A stretch of 64,000 nt of DNA from Leptodontidium sp. MPI-SDFR-AT-0119. Lineage: Eukaryota; Ascomycota; Leotiomycetes; Helotiales; Leptodontidiaceae. Below, one piece after another: positions 22,681-35,300 of this stretch; position 1 is the first letter of the stretch, and each line of letters begins with the position of its first letter. Position numbers and translations under genes: made by a program. The stretch is from NCBI GenBank assembly GCA_020726505.1, contig JAHLEZ010000024.1, forward strand, positions 1-64,000, read 5' to 3'. The notes beneath the pieces are model-generated. The model was not told the origin of the DNA. It worked only from the letters and a program-made list of their open reading frames with translations, and searched no databases.

Positions 22681-24456
22681 CTAACTCTTACCAAACGCCT
22701 GCGCAAAATACTGGTATGAGTCATCTACCTCCGCTGCTGAGACTATACGTCTTGTTCCTACCTCATCGTCTACTATGACATCCATTCCCCGCTCACCAAA
22801 GTAAATCCATTCTAAATCAGGAAACACTCCAATGTACTCCTCTGCTTCAGCCACCATCTTTCTTGAATGCCTCTTCTCCCAGTACGGCTTTCCTTTTTCT
22901 GGAATTATCATCGGCAAGCCTTCATCAAATTCGAAAGTGTCAAAAGGCATGCCCGGATGCCCAAGGTCATCCCCGGTCGCGAATGTATCCACATAGTAAC
23001 GTTCCGGATTAGTGCCGTATGTGTCACCTCCAAGCACTAGTCTTTTCAGAGACTGCAATGGCGACAAGTAGAGCCGTAGATCTTCATGCCTGACTTCCCA
23101 ATTTCGGCGCCAGCCAATATATTTCCCACAGTGAATACAAAGCTGGACGAGGGTACGAATTTTGCTGATGAATCGCAGGCCTGATGTTGGCAGGGACGAG
23201 CAAGCTTCTGGCCAGAATATTCGGAGGGATGTGAGTTGGGAGAAGGTTGAAATAACCGGTAGAACTTCGATCTCTAGCTCTTCGGCGGAAAATCCATAGC
23301 AGTAATCAAAATCAATCTTAACTAATTGAGGATTAGCTTGCAAGAAATCGAGCGGAGGCTTTGCCATCGCGAGTATCTTTAAGGTTGGAATGCAGCCACG
23401 GAACTCTAACGACTTGGCAATCTTCCTAGACCTAAGACTAATAGATAGACGAACAAGCTTAGACTTCAGAAAAGTGTCCATAACTGAATCATCCGCTGAT
23501 GCAAAGAATCCTTCAATCTGGAGATTGCGCAAGCAGGGAAAGTCTGGCGCTGGTCCAGGTCCGAACGTCTGTTGATCCTTAGGGTTAAGACCCGTCCATA
23601 TCAGAATCTCGAGAGTCGGCGCACAGAGACGAAGGATACTGGCAGAGAGTCGAGTGGATGGATCGTGCCCCATTGACTATTCTATATGAAGAGTTCGGAG
23701 CGGCCAGCTTCGAGAGACATGGCTTTCCGGCAATACAATTTCAAAGTCGTGATTGATTTCGGGGCGGTAGAGCTTCAAGTGCTGAATAGGGGTGCAGGCG
23801 AGCGAAATGAAGAAAGACTGAGATAGGACTTCAGCATCTTCCCAGTCTAGATATTCTAGGTGCGGCAAAGTCGGGCCATGACAGAGAATAATCTTCACTA
23901 GGGGCAAGTAGATATCATGAACGGCGGTGTTAGCACGTTGCCACTTGGGGGCCTGCTCAATGCAATAAGCGCCATAGTCTGCCGTACGTTCCTCCTCGTT
24001 GAGGTGTTCGTTCCGTTCCCACTCATACTTTGGGATATCGAATCGCTGCATCAAGACATGCTGACTAGTTGCCACGGCCACCCGCCTGATGCAAGCCCCT
24101 ATAGATGGTAGAGATGTTGATCCATTGTTGACCATTCTTTCGTTGGTTTCGGAGACCAAGAAGTGAACCAAGGCCACTGAAGCAGGGCTGAAGTCAAGGT
24201 GAACGCTGGCGAACTGACGTGACCGGGCTAGCTGGCGGCAGTCTCTGTTGACCAGAGCTAAGTTTGAGAGGGAGGTAAGATCTATGAAATGAAGTATGCG
24301 GCCGATGATCTCAACAGGAAATTGGAAGAGGGCTGAATCGGAAGTCGGTGCTCGACTTTCCATCGCACGATCGAAACCGAGCGGTGGAGGAGGTACATAG
24401 TCTCTTGTCCTTCCCCAAGGATCCGTCGACGTAGGGAAGGGAGGAGCAGTAGCCAT
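22681..24456 (-). pseudogene. F-box/LRR-like protein, broken by one in-frame TAG
   Basis: Substrate-receptor type protein of SCF ubiquitin ligases. Start ATG at 24456, stop at 22681; 591 codons in one frame, with a single TAG at 23677-23679 after LRTLHIE. The F-box lies at about residues 43-90 (FQFPVEIIGRILHFIDLTSL, then LALVNRDCRQLARSRQF), the typical fungal form. The remainder has leucine-rich-repeat-like spacing (LRNLQIEGF, LKILAMAKPP, LTSLRIFWPE, LKRLVLGG). No splice sites around the TAG would remove it. Apart from this one codon the gene looks intact and of normal composition, so the break is recent, a strain-specific null, or an assembly error. A short 259-residue product with the F-box could still be made. 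Confidence 0.82.
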
Positions 24457-24989
24457 CGCTGTCGTAACAAAACAGAGAGTAGCTTTTTGGTGGAAAGACT
24501 TTTGCAGACGCGAGGGCAGCGGTGGGGGTCAGATGTGGGAGGCTCGTTCCGTTCGGAGTTTGAAAGACGAAGGCGATATCTTCGAGGCAAAGAGCTCGGC
24601 GAAGGTGGTAATATCCTCGAAGGGGCGATGCTGAACCAAGAGCTTGATGTGCGATATGGAATTGAGGAGTTACTGTACAATAGAAAGGGGCGGTCGCTTC
24701 TATGCGCACGAGAGATAAATCCAAGTGTGGGCTGACAAACTGTGGCAGTGCACCACAGGCGAGAACCTCAACGCCAAGGCCCACCCGCAAGCACTGCCTG
24801 CTTGCGTGGTGTGGGAAATGACCCCTCAAGCCTTCTCCTTACTATATTGAAGTACGGTCGGACCACCTCTAGCGATTGGCTCCCAGTGCACCGTGAAAAA
24901 TAGGGTCACGTGAGGAACACCGAAAACCTGCCTACTTATCGCGTCCCGTCGCGTTTCGTCACGTCTTTTACTGCTCTCTCTCCTTCCTA
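24457..24989. other. 5' flank of the F-box gene and Helitron junction
   Basis: Contains the presumed promoter of the F-box gene and then the start of the first Helitron. Open frames here are antisense shadows. The exact Helitron 5' end (a TC following an A) could not be chosen. Confidence 0.35.
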
Positions 24990-27900
24990 TAGACCCTCCT
25001 CGCTTTTGTACGTGTTGTAAACAAAACCGACCTGCGTCTAATTATTTACGGGTAAGCGCTAAATAATATAAGAGCTGTAATAGTTGTCGAGTCTGTATTT
25101 TCCCGTTTTTTCCCGTTTTCCCGGCTTAATTAACTAGTTAATAGGACCGGTCGGCTACTAGACGCGCCCAGTAGCGTCTTGCTTTATAAGAACTCGACCC
25201 AAATACTCTCCTTACTTCACGGCGCCGTTAACGGCCCCTTATAGACGTCTCTGCGGACGAACTAGCTCCGTAGCGCCCGCGACAGACCCGTTAACCGTCC
25301 GTTATAGTCCTAATTGACGTCTTTAAGGACCCTCTTACTGACCCCCTTAATATACGGCCTCTTGGCTTCCTCTCACGCTTCCGACTAGCTCCCCCTTATA
25401 CTCTTACTCCACTTATAGGCCGCTATACAACTTACGAGGCCCTTTACTTCTCCTCTATAGACGGTCCCTTCGAGGCCTATTATAAAAAGGGCGACGTTGT
25501 GCTTCCCTAGATCCGGGAGCCTCTACTATACCTTAAATATCTCTTTATAAGTAATAATCCGCTCTATCGAGACTTTCGGACGAATATCTGGGTATATAAC
25601 TGTGCTTTTGCCTTTACGTTAATTAACTATAAGAAGGATATACGGATCGACTTCTTATACGGCGTTTAGTGCTTTTAAATTTATAGCGAGCTCTTTTACT
25701 TCTAAGGCCCGCTTCGACTACCGGCTCACGAGGAAGCCTCCTTTATATAGCTCTTCTTTTATAACTTACTCTTTATAACGAACGTACGGGCGACTAACTT
25801 CTCTCACTTAAATTGTATAGTCCTTTTACGGCTTACGGATACACTTACGGACTGTAACTTATTTATTACGGTTTATAAGACGGCCCGCGAGCGTCTTACG
25901 GACTAGTAGACTAATTTCTAGATCTTACTTAACCCGCAAATACGCTTAATTATCGAGTCGGGCGTAGATCGTCGTCGTGAGAACCTCCCGACTAGTAACG
26001 AAGTCACGGCGATTATTCTAGACGAGTATGCGAATATAAGCCGCCGCGACTTAGTTCTTATAGTCTATAAAGGGGGCCGCGAGCGTCCGTAAATATATAT
26101 AGTCGACGTTATATATATTACGTATATGCCCTTATACTACGTCTTACTCTTCCCGTACGGCGACTTTAGCTAGTACTATAGTTTATAATTACGGGACTAG
26201 AACAGGACCTATTAACGGACGCGGCTTAAGTAACGGGCCTTTTACTAGTACTACCTTTACGTCCGTGAGGCCTTCTCCTTACTCTTCTACGCCGGCCGCC
26301 TCTTATAATAATATATCGTCGACGCGTATATCGCTTACGAGAAAACAGTACTCGACTAGCTCTAGTCGCACTAGTAAAATATCCGCGTAGACGTATATAC
26401 TAAGCTTACGGACACTTTTATCCGCGAGGACGTAAATACAGGCGACCTCGGCTGTCGGTTTATTCTCTCGTCGAGCTTTATTAATAGCGATCGCTTTATA
26501 TAGTAGCTCTTTTAAGACTTAATAGCTATTATATAATACTTTAGTAAGCCGAGCTTTTTTATTACGTTTACAGCTAACCCGCACTAGCCTGAGATTATAG
26601 TAAACCTCTTACGCGGACAGTAAGCCGTTAACTATTTAGATCTCCTTTATTAAGTCTTTATACTTAAAGTAAAAGAGCTCCTTGTGGACTTTAAGAATTA
26701 CCTTTTTAAATCGTACGTAAGCCACGTTTATACGATCGAGTACTAAAAGCGTGGCCTCTTATATATATACTTACTTTTATTCTTAAAGCGAGGGGCTGTC
26801 TTTTTAACGCCCGAGCTAGTCGACGAGGTCGTCTATACTAAGCTCTTAGACCTGTCGTGGGATCTTATAAGTGAGCTTACGGCTGTCGTTACTAGTTAAA
26901 TGTCTCACAGACCGTGTGGCCTTAAAAATAACCCGAGAGCGCTATATATAGTCTATAAAACGCTTACGGCCCTACTCGCGTGTTAAAAGAGGTTCCTAAA
27001 GGCGTTTACGGCTACGACGATCGTCTACGAAGACAGGTATTCCGAGTGCCGCCGCCGGGACAACGGCCGGACGTTTATAGTTTATAAACTAGGCTACTTA
27101 GGCTAAGAAGTCGTCTATGACAACTACTAAGTAGTCCCGTATAACTTATACCTTCTTTAGAAGTTCCGCTTATATATTAACGTTAAGGTTTATACTTTTA
27201 TATAGGCGATTAAGTATATCTATAAGTACGTTTATAAAGAGATAGACTATATAATAGTTGCCGTCTCTAACACAGACGACGAAATTACCTGTTATGTCTA
27301 AGTATAATACGTGGGTCTTATAGAGGCTTTCTTACGCTTATTTAAGTATATAACGTACTAAGAGTTCCCCTTAGTTTAGTACTTAGCGATTTACTTCCCC
27401 GGGCAATATACAGTTTACTTTATAGACGACCTCCCGCTTAAATAAGTGGCCGCGAAGGCCGTAAATGCCCGCTCGACGTTAATAGCCTTCTTTAAGTATA
27501 ATACTACGTACGAGGACGGCCGCTAATACTTGTATTACGAGTTCTTATAACACTTTATTTAAAAGGCGGACTATAAAGTCTAAGTATAACGTCGGCGAGG
27601 GTATAATATTAGCCGTATTTATTACTATAGCCTAGTTTCGGGCGAGCGGTATTACTTACGGCTCTTACTTACGGTCGTTCGCGGGCCGTGGTCCTTTAAA
27701 GAGCTCTACGAGGTCGAGGGTGTCCGTTATCCTACGTATTACGCTGCCTATATCGCCCGTGGACTAGCTAAGAGTAATTAAGAGTAGTTCTAGTACTTTG
27801 ACGAGGCCGTCTTATTAACGACCGACTACGGTTTACGGACCCTCTTTCTTACGAGCGTTCGTTAGTAGTTAATTACGGACCCGCGAGCGATTTAAGACTA

Positions 27901-28762
27901 ATATAAAGAGTACTTCTACGACGACTTAGCCTGTAAGTTAGCCTACGACTAGTCAGTGAGCTTCCTACTTCCCCTAATTAATCCTCACTACGACTATAGC
28001 CTCTTCTTACTTAGGCTCGGCCTTGTAGATCTCTAACGGACGCTTATAGACGTCGGCCTACTTAAGAACGTCTTTAATTAGACTATAAGCTACTATACAG
28101 CCACTTAATAAGTCGATCTCGCCCGTGAGACGTCCCTAGCGTCCGTAATATAGACTCAGCTTAATCCGGACTAACGTGCCTACTTCTAGACAATTGTGAC
28201 AGCTATTACGGACGACTCGCAAATTATTTATTTCTACTTACAAGGCCCTAGCGGTACTAGTAAGACCTTCCTTTACTAGACCTTATGCCATTATTACCGT
28301 AGTCAAGGCAAGACAGTCCTTTACGTAATATCTACGGGTATTACAGCTTTACTTCTTTTAAAAGGACGTACGTCTCACTCTTAGTTCCGGATCTTACTTA
28401 AGCTTAACGAGTCGTCCGTAAGTACGATTACTAAGACGAGTAAGCTAGGCTAATACTTACGTATAATAGACTTAATTATCTAGGACGAGGTACTAATGTA
28501 GTACAAGTACTACTTTGAGGTCGTGCACCGGCTCTTAGTCGATTTACAGTCTGTAACAGACGACGTCCTCTTTAGTAGGGTACCTATTATCTTTAGTAGT
28601 GACTTTATATAGATCTTACTAGTAGTTTTATATAGTTCACGGGCCGAGATTATACGAGCGTGCTTATAATAGACGTAAATCTAGCGGCGGCTCTATTAAT
28701 TCTCCTTATAAATTAATATATAAGTTCGTAACGACTTATTAAAGTAAGATTTTATAAACTAG
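24990..28762 (+). mobile_element. Helitron 1, left part (N-terminal, Helitron-like N and start of PIF1 helicase), RIP-saturated
   Basis: The RepHel protein of a rolling-circle transposon can be followed on the plus strand through many stops. The start has a Cys pattern (RFCTCCKQNRPAS ... YKSCNSCR, about 25005-25090). At about 27600-27860 there is RIYYYSLVSGERYYLRLLL and VVRGPWSF, the sequence that precedes the helicase in Helitrons. At 28241-28275 is the Walker A region GPSGTSKTFLY (GPGGTGKT in active copies, G to S changes) and at about 28470 DLII-x-DEV, Walker B. The element is interrupted at 28762 by the gypsy element; the frame resumes at 40912 (FIN then ISSLLYD). The HUH motif of the Rep domain was not located with certainty. 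Confidence 0.85.
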
Positions 28763-29042
28763 TGTGGGAGGGACGAACCCCAATCCACACAACAAGAGGG
28801 TAGCATGTAGCGAGCCACCGGAGGAGATTCTAGGCTCTGTAAATAACAGATCAATCAAATCTAAAGATATCACATATCTAGAGAGTACGAATCGGCAAAG
28901 GAGGGGAGGGAAAAGGTTCTAATAAATAGAATATATCTGGTGTTGCGTTCTTGACGTTCTGTAGTCAAGTGTTGGCTCCTTATATGTGCGAAGGACCAGC
29001 GCAGTCATGTGACAAAAGAAATCAGGGGCTGTCCCCACCACA
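28763..29042 (-). repeat. 3' LTR of the gypsy element
   Basis: 280 bp, plus-strand ends TGTGGGAGGG and CCCCACCACA. Identical to 40632-40911 as read. Confidence 0.95.
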
Positions 29043-29060
29043 TGCGTTCCCCCCTTCAAA
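29043..29060 (-). other. Polypurine tract next to the 3' LTR
   Basis: On the coding strand TTTGAAGGGGGGAACGCA directly precedes the LTR, the expected place for plus-strand priming. A second copy of its core lies at 32197-32212. Confidence 0.75.
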
Positions 29061-32000
29061 GACTCTGCTCGTCCTCGAGCAATATATATCAAAAAGAAGT
29101 AAACAACCAATCAGAGCGTCTCAAATCGTCAGCAGGATGCTATGCAGCCAGTGCATGCAAAGTCCCGTGATACTTGACCTGTCACCTTTGAAGCAAACAA
29201 TCGTCTCGCTTAGCACCTTCCTGCCCCCCTACATAAGGCTGGCTCTCCCCCACCAACCTTCCAACTTCAACTCCCCAAATACAACAATCTCTCCTCAACA
29301 CCATTCTCTCCATAAAGCACCTCAACGCGTCTCGATCTCTTTCCTCCTTCTTTCCATCAATCAAACAACACCTCCTACACCTTCTCTCGTTGTAACACCT
29401 CCAAAGAAAGCAAACTTCCCCGCCAAGCTCATGTCAAGATCGACTTCACCATTACTTTTCCTACACTACCAAGGCAAGATCTTCTTCCACTCAACGATAA
29501 CTTCAGCTACCATGACTCCAGGTATCCTCAAAGGTCCCTCTGCCGCCAATTCTTCGCCATTCAGTACCTTCAGGGCAACAACCTTGGCCTTCACCATCAA
29601 CTTCAGCGCGCCATTGGAGCTCAACACCTTCAACTTCGCTGTTGTCTAGCCGTAGAGGTGACGTAGCAGAGAGCTTTTCCTTCCTTGCTTTTCTTCTTGC
29701 CAGCCGACAACTTCCCTTCACAACACCTGCGTTGACCTGTGCGTAGTCTCTCCTCAGCTTTCCGTACTTCGATCTCCAAACAACAACTTCAGCATGAAGT
29801 CAAGTCACCTCAACGCGGTAGGTTGACCTTCCACACCACCATCTGAGCTCTGCTAACTCGTCATAGACCTTCAAGAAGAGTCCTTCGTAGTCAGCCACCT
29901 TGGCGGTGCCATCAAAATCGGTTCGCTCCATCTCAGCCCAAGCGCTCTCAGCTTCAACACCAAAGGTCAACACCATGGAGGCCTCAACGCGTCTCAACTT
30001 CGTGAGTTATGCTCCCATCTCTTCTCTTGTACTTGACTGGCTATTCACAGATTATGCCAACACCTTTCCCACACCAATCGCAGTGCGACCACTGTCTTCA
30101 GTCCTCAACTCGTGTTTTGAGAAATAACCAAAGTGAACTCCAGGACTTCACCTTGACGTCATCCAGCTGAGTATCAAACTGTCCAACCTCTTCGCAGCGC
30201 CGGTGCTTACATTCTCTCTATAGGTCAAGGAAACGATGCCATCTGTCTTCTTCAGGTTCGTAAACCAATGGGAATCAAGGCCACCTCGTGCGACTACCCG
30301 CATCAAACTCCACCCCTTGGGCTAAGAACGTGCGTGTCGCGCCGTACTGATCTTCCCTTGGTAATGGGTCACTGAGTAGCTTTCGGGTCCCTCCACAGAT
30401 ACGCTCTTGTTGCACCTGCGCAAGTCACACTGCTGAAGATAGGTGGCATCATTCCGCCAGTCTCTCATCAATTGGTTGGTTGGATGGGGTGGAGGCTGGA
30501 TCCGCCAACTTCGAAGGTTTATGGCAGAAAGCCGGGAGGAGTGGGCAAACTAACGGTCGTAATGCGTCGAGCAGGGTTGGGAGGCTACAATAGGTTCTTG
30601 GTTCTTGGTGTGGTGGAAATGGCCCCTTCTCTCCATGAAGGTAAGTCACCTCCTATTGTTGAAGCTAACAGAGGGTCTTTGAAACAGCTGAGCTTTCTGG
30701 GGGCAAAAGAGTTTAGTCAACTCAAGCACTGTTGAGCTGGCAGTAGCTAAGCATGGGATGGCATGCTGTGGGGTCCCGTTGGCTAGAGATCTTCTCGGAA
30801 TGGTGGTTCGGTCATGGTTGAGGTCTCTTGATTACTTCAGTTCTTTAATGGGGGTTGAAGAACTTGTTGTTGATCTTGAGGTCGAAGCTAGACTTGACTC
30901 CTGACCGGTTGCTCTGTGGGTTGTTGGCTTTGTCCCTGTCCGTTCTACCTAACGACACCTCTCGGAATGATGCAGTAGGCGGTGACGAAACATCCATGAG
31001 AACACCTAGGGTCGCCCCCTTAGCCTTGATTGGTTGCTAGTACTCATTGCTGAACCTGGCTGGAGGTCGAGGGTATGGAGTCTTCATTGCTTTAGCGATG
31101 TTGATGCGAGCCTGGAATGGCGGCACTCCTGCTTGCAGGCTTGTCATGGTCACAGAGCCATTGTACCATATTTGAAAGTTGTCCATAACTTGCAGTCTCC
31201 TGCTAGCACTCTGAGTGCGAAGTATGCTACCTCTTGTCTACTAGCACTGGTGAACGGCAAGAGAAGTCCTTATTCTTTCAGACTTTCCGACGGGAAGGGA
31301 CTGGGAGGTATCGACGTATATGCAGAAGGGGCCCTGACCTAGCAGGCGAGAGACTTTGGGCAGAGCTGATTGGGGGTAGTCGACTAACACTCGATCCCTG
31401 AAAGGTTCACCAGCTAGGGGTCGTCGGCCGATGGCATGCTCAGATCTCTAGCACGTGGGGTGGGGTTGGTGTTGGCTATATTGTGGTTGTTGACTTAAGG
31501 TTTCAGAGAGCACGGCTCTGATTCCGAGCGTGTTGTTGGCTCTTCGCTGGGAGATTTCCTAGACTTCTGCCTGCCTTACATAGATCGTGTGATCTGCTTA
31601 CCGGTTCAAGGCTAGTTTGTCGATGGTGCTCTTGGTGTTGTCCTTCATAGATCGCTGTGCGCTACATTGGGTTGATGGCTCTGTGGGTGTTGGCTTTGTC
31701 CCTGGGAACAATGGACTTGCTCCGTTGTTTCCTCTCTTTTTATCAATTGCCGAGAGTTGGCGCCTGGGTATGTTGCGTCTGTATTCTTCGGGGTGTCTAG
31801 CACGTTGGACTCGAATTTCTGGCCTAGGCCACAGGTTCAACCTGCCGTTTTGGAATCTAGTCCTGCGGATCGAGCCCGACAACTGGCCCATTCAAACGAA
31901 GTTACTTTTTGCCGCCTAGAATATCGCTGGCTTGATGATGGCAGTCTCGTTCTAAACCTGTTGTATGTTCGCATGCGGCAGGTAGTCTATGAGGGCGCTG

Positions 32001-32190
32001 GTTTCTTGTTGAGTTTTGCTCCGAGAGATAGGTGTTCTTGTAGCGCGGGGCCAATGTTCTCTCTGACTTGCTCAGGGCTACATAGGCTCTTCTTCGTGTT
32101 TGTTGTAGTGCTGAGGTGTCCTGAATCGTGGTTCTTGGCAGTACGAAGTCGGTTTGGCGATCATTTTGATGATTTTAATGTGCGGCAGCA
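29061..32190 (+). other. Long block between pol and 3' LTR with antisense gene-like sequence and introns
   Basis: No sense-strand coding. On the plus strand (antisense to pol) there is a promoter-like start (ACATAAGG near 29231, then CT- and CAA-rich leader sequence) and at least three good fungal introns: 29818-29866 (GTAGGT...GCTAACTCGTCATAG), 30002-30050 (GTGAGT...CACAG) and 30641-30687 (GTAAGT...GCTAACAG...CAG), all 47-49 bp. Open frames on this strand (28951-29649, 31757-32449) have no known motif, and splicing does not join a long protein. It looks like captured host sequence or an antisense transcript. It is flanked by two polypurine-tract-like copies. Confidence 0.45.
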
Positions 32191-32196
32191 TGTCGT

Positions 32197-32212
32197 CCCC
32201 CCCTTCAAAGAC
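32197..32212 (-). other. Internal duplicate of the polypurine tract
   Basis: Plus-strand CCCCCCCTTCAAAGACT repeats the CCCCCCTTCAAAGACT at 29049-29064. It lies just downstream of the pol stop (in the coding sense), where a standard gypsy element would have its polypurine tract. Confidence 0.6.
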
Positions 32213-32384
32213 TGGGGGTGCGTCCTCGTACCAGCTCCTCAACACCAAAGCCTCAATACCGAAGTGTTAGCTTTAAGTTTCGTGTCGCGACGGTTGCTCG
32301 TGGAAGTGAGTGACAGTTATCGGGGCCAGGTTTATTTAGCTGAAGAAATGTTGTCGGCGACGCTAGCGTGTGGAGCGTGCATGT

Positions 32385-35300
32385 TTATTCCGAGTCAGAC
32401 ACTACTCGGTACTCACTGCGCTGCTGTGCTGATAATTCGGGGACTCTGATCACTATCCCATCGTCCCTAACACGCTGTATCGTCGGAATCGTAGGGTTCT
32501 CTAAGAATTCGGGGTCGTTGAGGTGTTGCAAATCAATGTCTGGTTCAAGGTTCAGAGAGGTCAGGTTGTCGTCTTCACTAGAGGCCTCTCCCACTTTATC
32601 ACTATCGTTGTAAATGAAGTTGTTCCTCTTGTGGAAGAGCTTGAGCTTATTGCCGGCGAAGGTTTGTCGTAGCCAGGAGCCATCATCGCCGAGTTCCTTA
32701 AGTCTGTAATAACCTTTATCGGTGTAGGTTTCAGCGATCTCGTAGGGACCTAGCCACCTGAAGTCGAGTGCTCGGTTTGAGGACATGTCATTCTCTCGTA
32801 CTGAGTCCCAGCGAAGGACTAAGTCTTTCTTTTTAAATGGTCTCTTCCGTATGTCGTGTTTGAGATCAAAGGCTTCCTTGCCTTCTTGACGACGCCGAGT
32901 CTTCCTGAAGATAGCCTCATCGATGTGTTCCTGTCTCATCTGAAACTGTGTAGCCCTAAGCTGTAGTAACTTCGATCGGTCACGAACCTCCTCAGTGAAC
33001 AACGTTCTCCATGTTGGGTTTCTTGTCTCGATAGGTAAGATCGCCTCCCTGCCGTACACCATGTAGAATGGTGTGTAACCAGTTGGACCATGCACAGTAG
33101 TTCTGTCAGCAAACAACACTGCGGAAAGGTTATCAGTCCAACGTCCTTCCATTTTTGACAAGGCATTCTTGATAGGTCCATGGCCTCGTTCGATCATTCC
33201 ATTGGCTCTGGCGTTATATGCCGAGATCTTGATTCGCTCGACCTCCATTTTGTTGAGTAGTTCCAGCACTTCCCCCATATTCTCAGTTCCTCCATCCACA
33301 ACAAGTCTCCAAAACAACCCATGACGGCAAATGATATCTTCCCAGATGAAAGCAGCGATGTGTTTGGCCTCTCTAGTAGGGAGAGCTCTAGCTTCAGCCC
33401 ATCCACTCATGTCGTCTCTTGCAACAACAAGGTAGCCTTTTCCCCTGTGTGGTGGCATGTAGGTAACATCCAATGCCCACTTTTCCATGAGTCCATTTGA
33501 TGCTGTAGGGTAAAGAGGCTCCTCAAGACGCTTTGCTGATCGGAGTTGACAATTCTTGCATGTTCGGACGTATTCCATACAGTCAGTAAACAGTCCCTTC
33601 CAAAAGTACCGCGTGGCGATGCGGTGGTAGGTGCTTTCTCTCCCTTTGTGACCAGAATTGTTGTGGCAGCTCCGAAGTATGATTTCCTTCTCCTTATCAG
33701 TGTCAACAACAAGCTTGACAGCAGAACCTTTTGCAGGGAGCCTCCAAATCCGGCGACTGTGCACACCGTAGTTCAAGGCTTCTCGTTTAAAAACACGGAA
33801 CTGCTTTCTAGTCATATCTTTGGGAGTCTTGAGTGTCGTCAGGTATCGGGCAATTTGCTGGTATCCTTCGCTGTATTTGTTGGTTAAGACAGGTAGCCCT
33901 TCTCCGTCAGAGCTTGAACCATCGGAGGAGCTGAGTTCCCCTTCGTCTCTTAGGTGTTGCACTTTTGCTTTCATGTCTAGCAAGATGTCGTTTCGTTTGC
34001 GTAGTTCAGGGTCCGTTGTTGCTTCTTCGGATTCTGAATTGGTGGGTTCTTCGGCGTTAGATGCTTCCACAGGGCAGATCTCATAGGCTCCCAACTCGGA
34101 AAGTATCCAATCCTCGTCCACATCACTCTCTTCCGGCGTGTCGTCAGCATGCCTTGGCCTCCTAGAGAGCTGATCGGCAACGACGTGTGTTGAGCCTTTG
34201 ACATGCCGAACTTCGAAATCAAACAGGCGTATCCAAGCAAGCCATCTAGTAAGCAAGGCGCTAGGATGATCGTGGGCGGCTCCATTTAGTTGAGCAACTA
34301 GGGTGTTGGCGTCTGTTTCAATAACAAAGTGCACGCCAACGAGCCAGATCTTGAGCTTCTTCAAAATGTAAAGCATGCCTTTGCACTCTCGCTTGGTGGC
34401 ATCATACTTGGCTTCGGTCTTGCTCCAAAAACCACTCTCGTACCTCGCAGGTCGTATCTTGTTCGTTAGAGGGTCTCTTTGGCCGAGGAAACCTCCCCAA
34501 CCTGTGCCACTTGAGTCGACACCGACAACTATCTCTCCAGCACCCTCGCTGTAATCAATCCGACATAGAACCGGGAATGAGCACAACGCATCTTTTAAAG
34601 TTTGCATTGCTTTGTCGTGAATCTCTGGGTCCCAGAAGAATTTGACTCCTTTTCTAGACAGTGCGTACAATGGCTCAGCGATTAGTCGGAAGTTTTTGAT
34701 CCAAATTCGGAAGTAAACAACAAGGCCTAGGAATGCCTTGACTTCTGTCAGGTTGCCTGGTGGGTTCCAGTTCTTGATCTTAACCAAGTGTCTTGCCGAA
34801 GGTTCTCTCCCCTCAGAGTTGCAGGCGTATCCCACAATGTCCATACCGTCTAGACAAAACTGAGACTTCGGTCCAATGGTAGCGCCTGCTCTCTCCAAAC
34901 GTTCCAGCGTCTTGTCGAGGTTCTGAATGTGCTCTAAGATAAATCTTCGGATTCCGGGACGAGCTTCTTCTTGGTTGTAGTCTGTGTATGGTCCCTTAAC
35001 TCCTACATCATCCAAGAATGGCATAGACACGCTAGGAATCAGTGGCTTCAGTATGCGAGTAATCGTTCTAACAAACTGAGCAACAGAGTTTGTAGCACCC
35101 TGGGGGAGAGTTGTGTTCCTGACTAGGCCTACGTTCGGAACATAGAAGGCAGTCATGTCTCGGCTGGACTTGTGGAGAGTTTGTTGATCATAGCCGGAGT
35201 ACAGGTCAACGAGGCTAGCGACGTGGCAACCGGCGAATTCTTCGGAGAACTCATCTACTGAAGGTGGAAGATTGGCATCCCTTCGTGTGACGGCATTTAG

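Noticed and set aside
24282..24829. Minus-strand frames of 132 and 172 codons
   Set aside because: They overlap the F-box N-terminus and its 5' flank in other frames and have no domain; the F-box frame explains this DNA.
28951..29649. 232-codon plus-strand frame at the gypsy 3' LTR
   Set aside because: It begins inside the LTR, is Pro/Ser-rich from CT-rich DNA and has no motif; the region is described as an antisense block instead of a protein.
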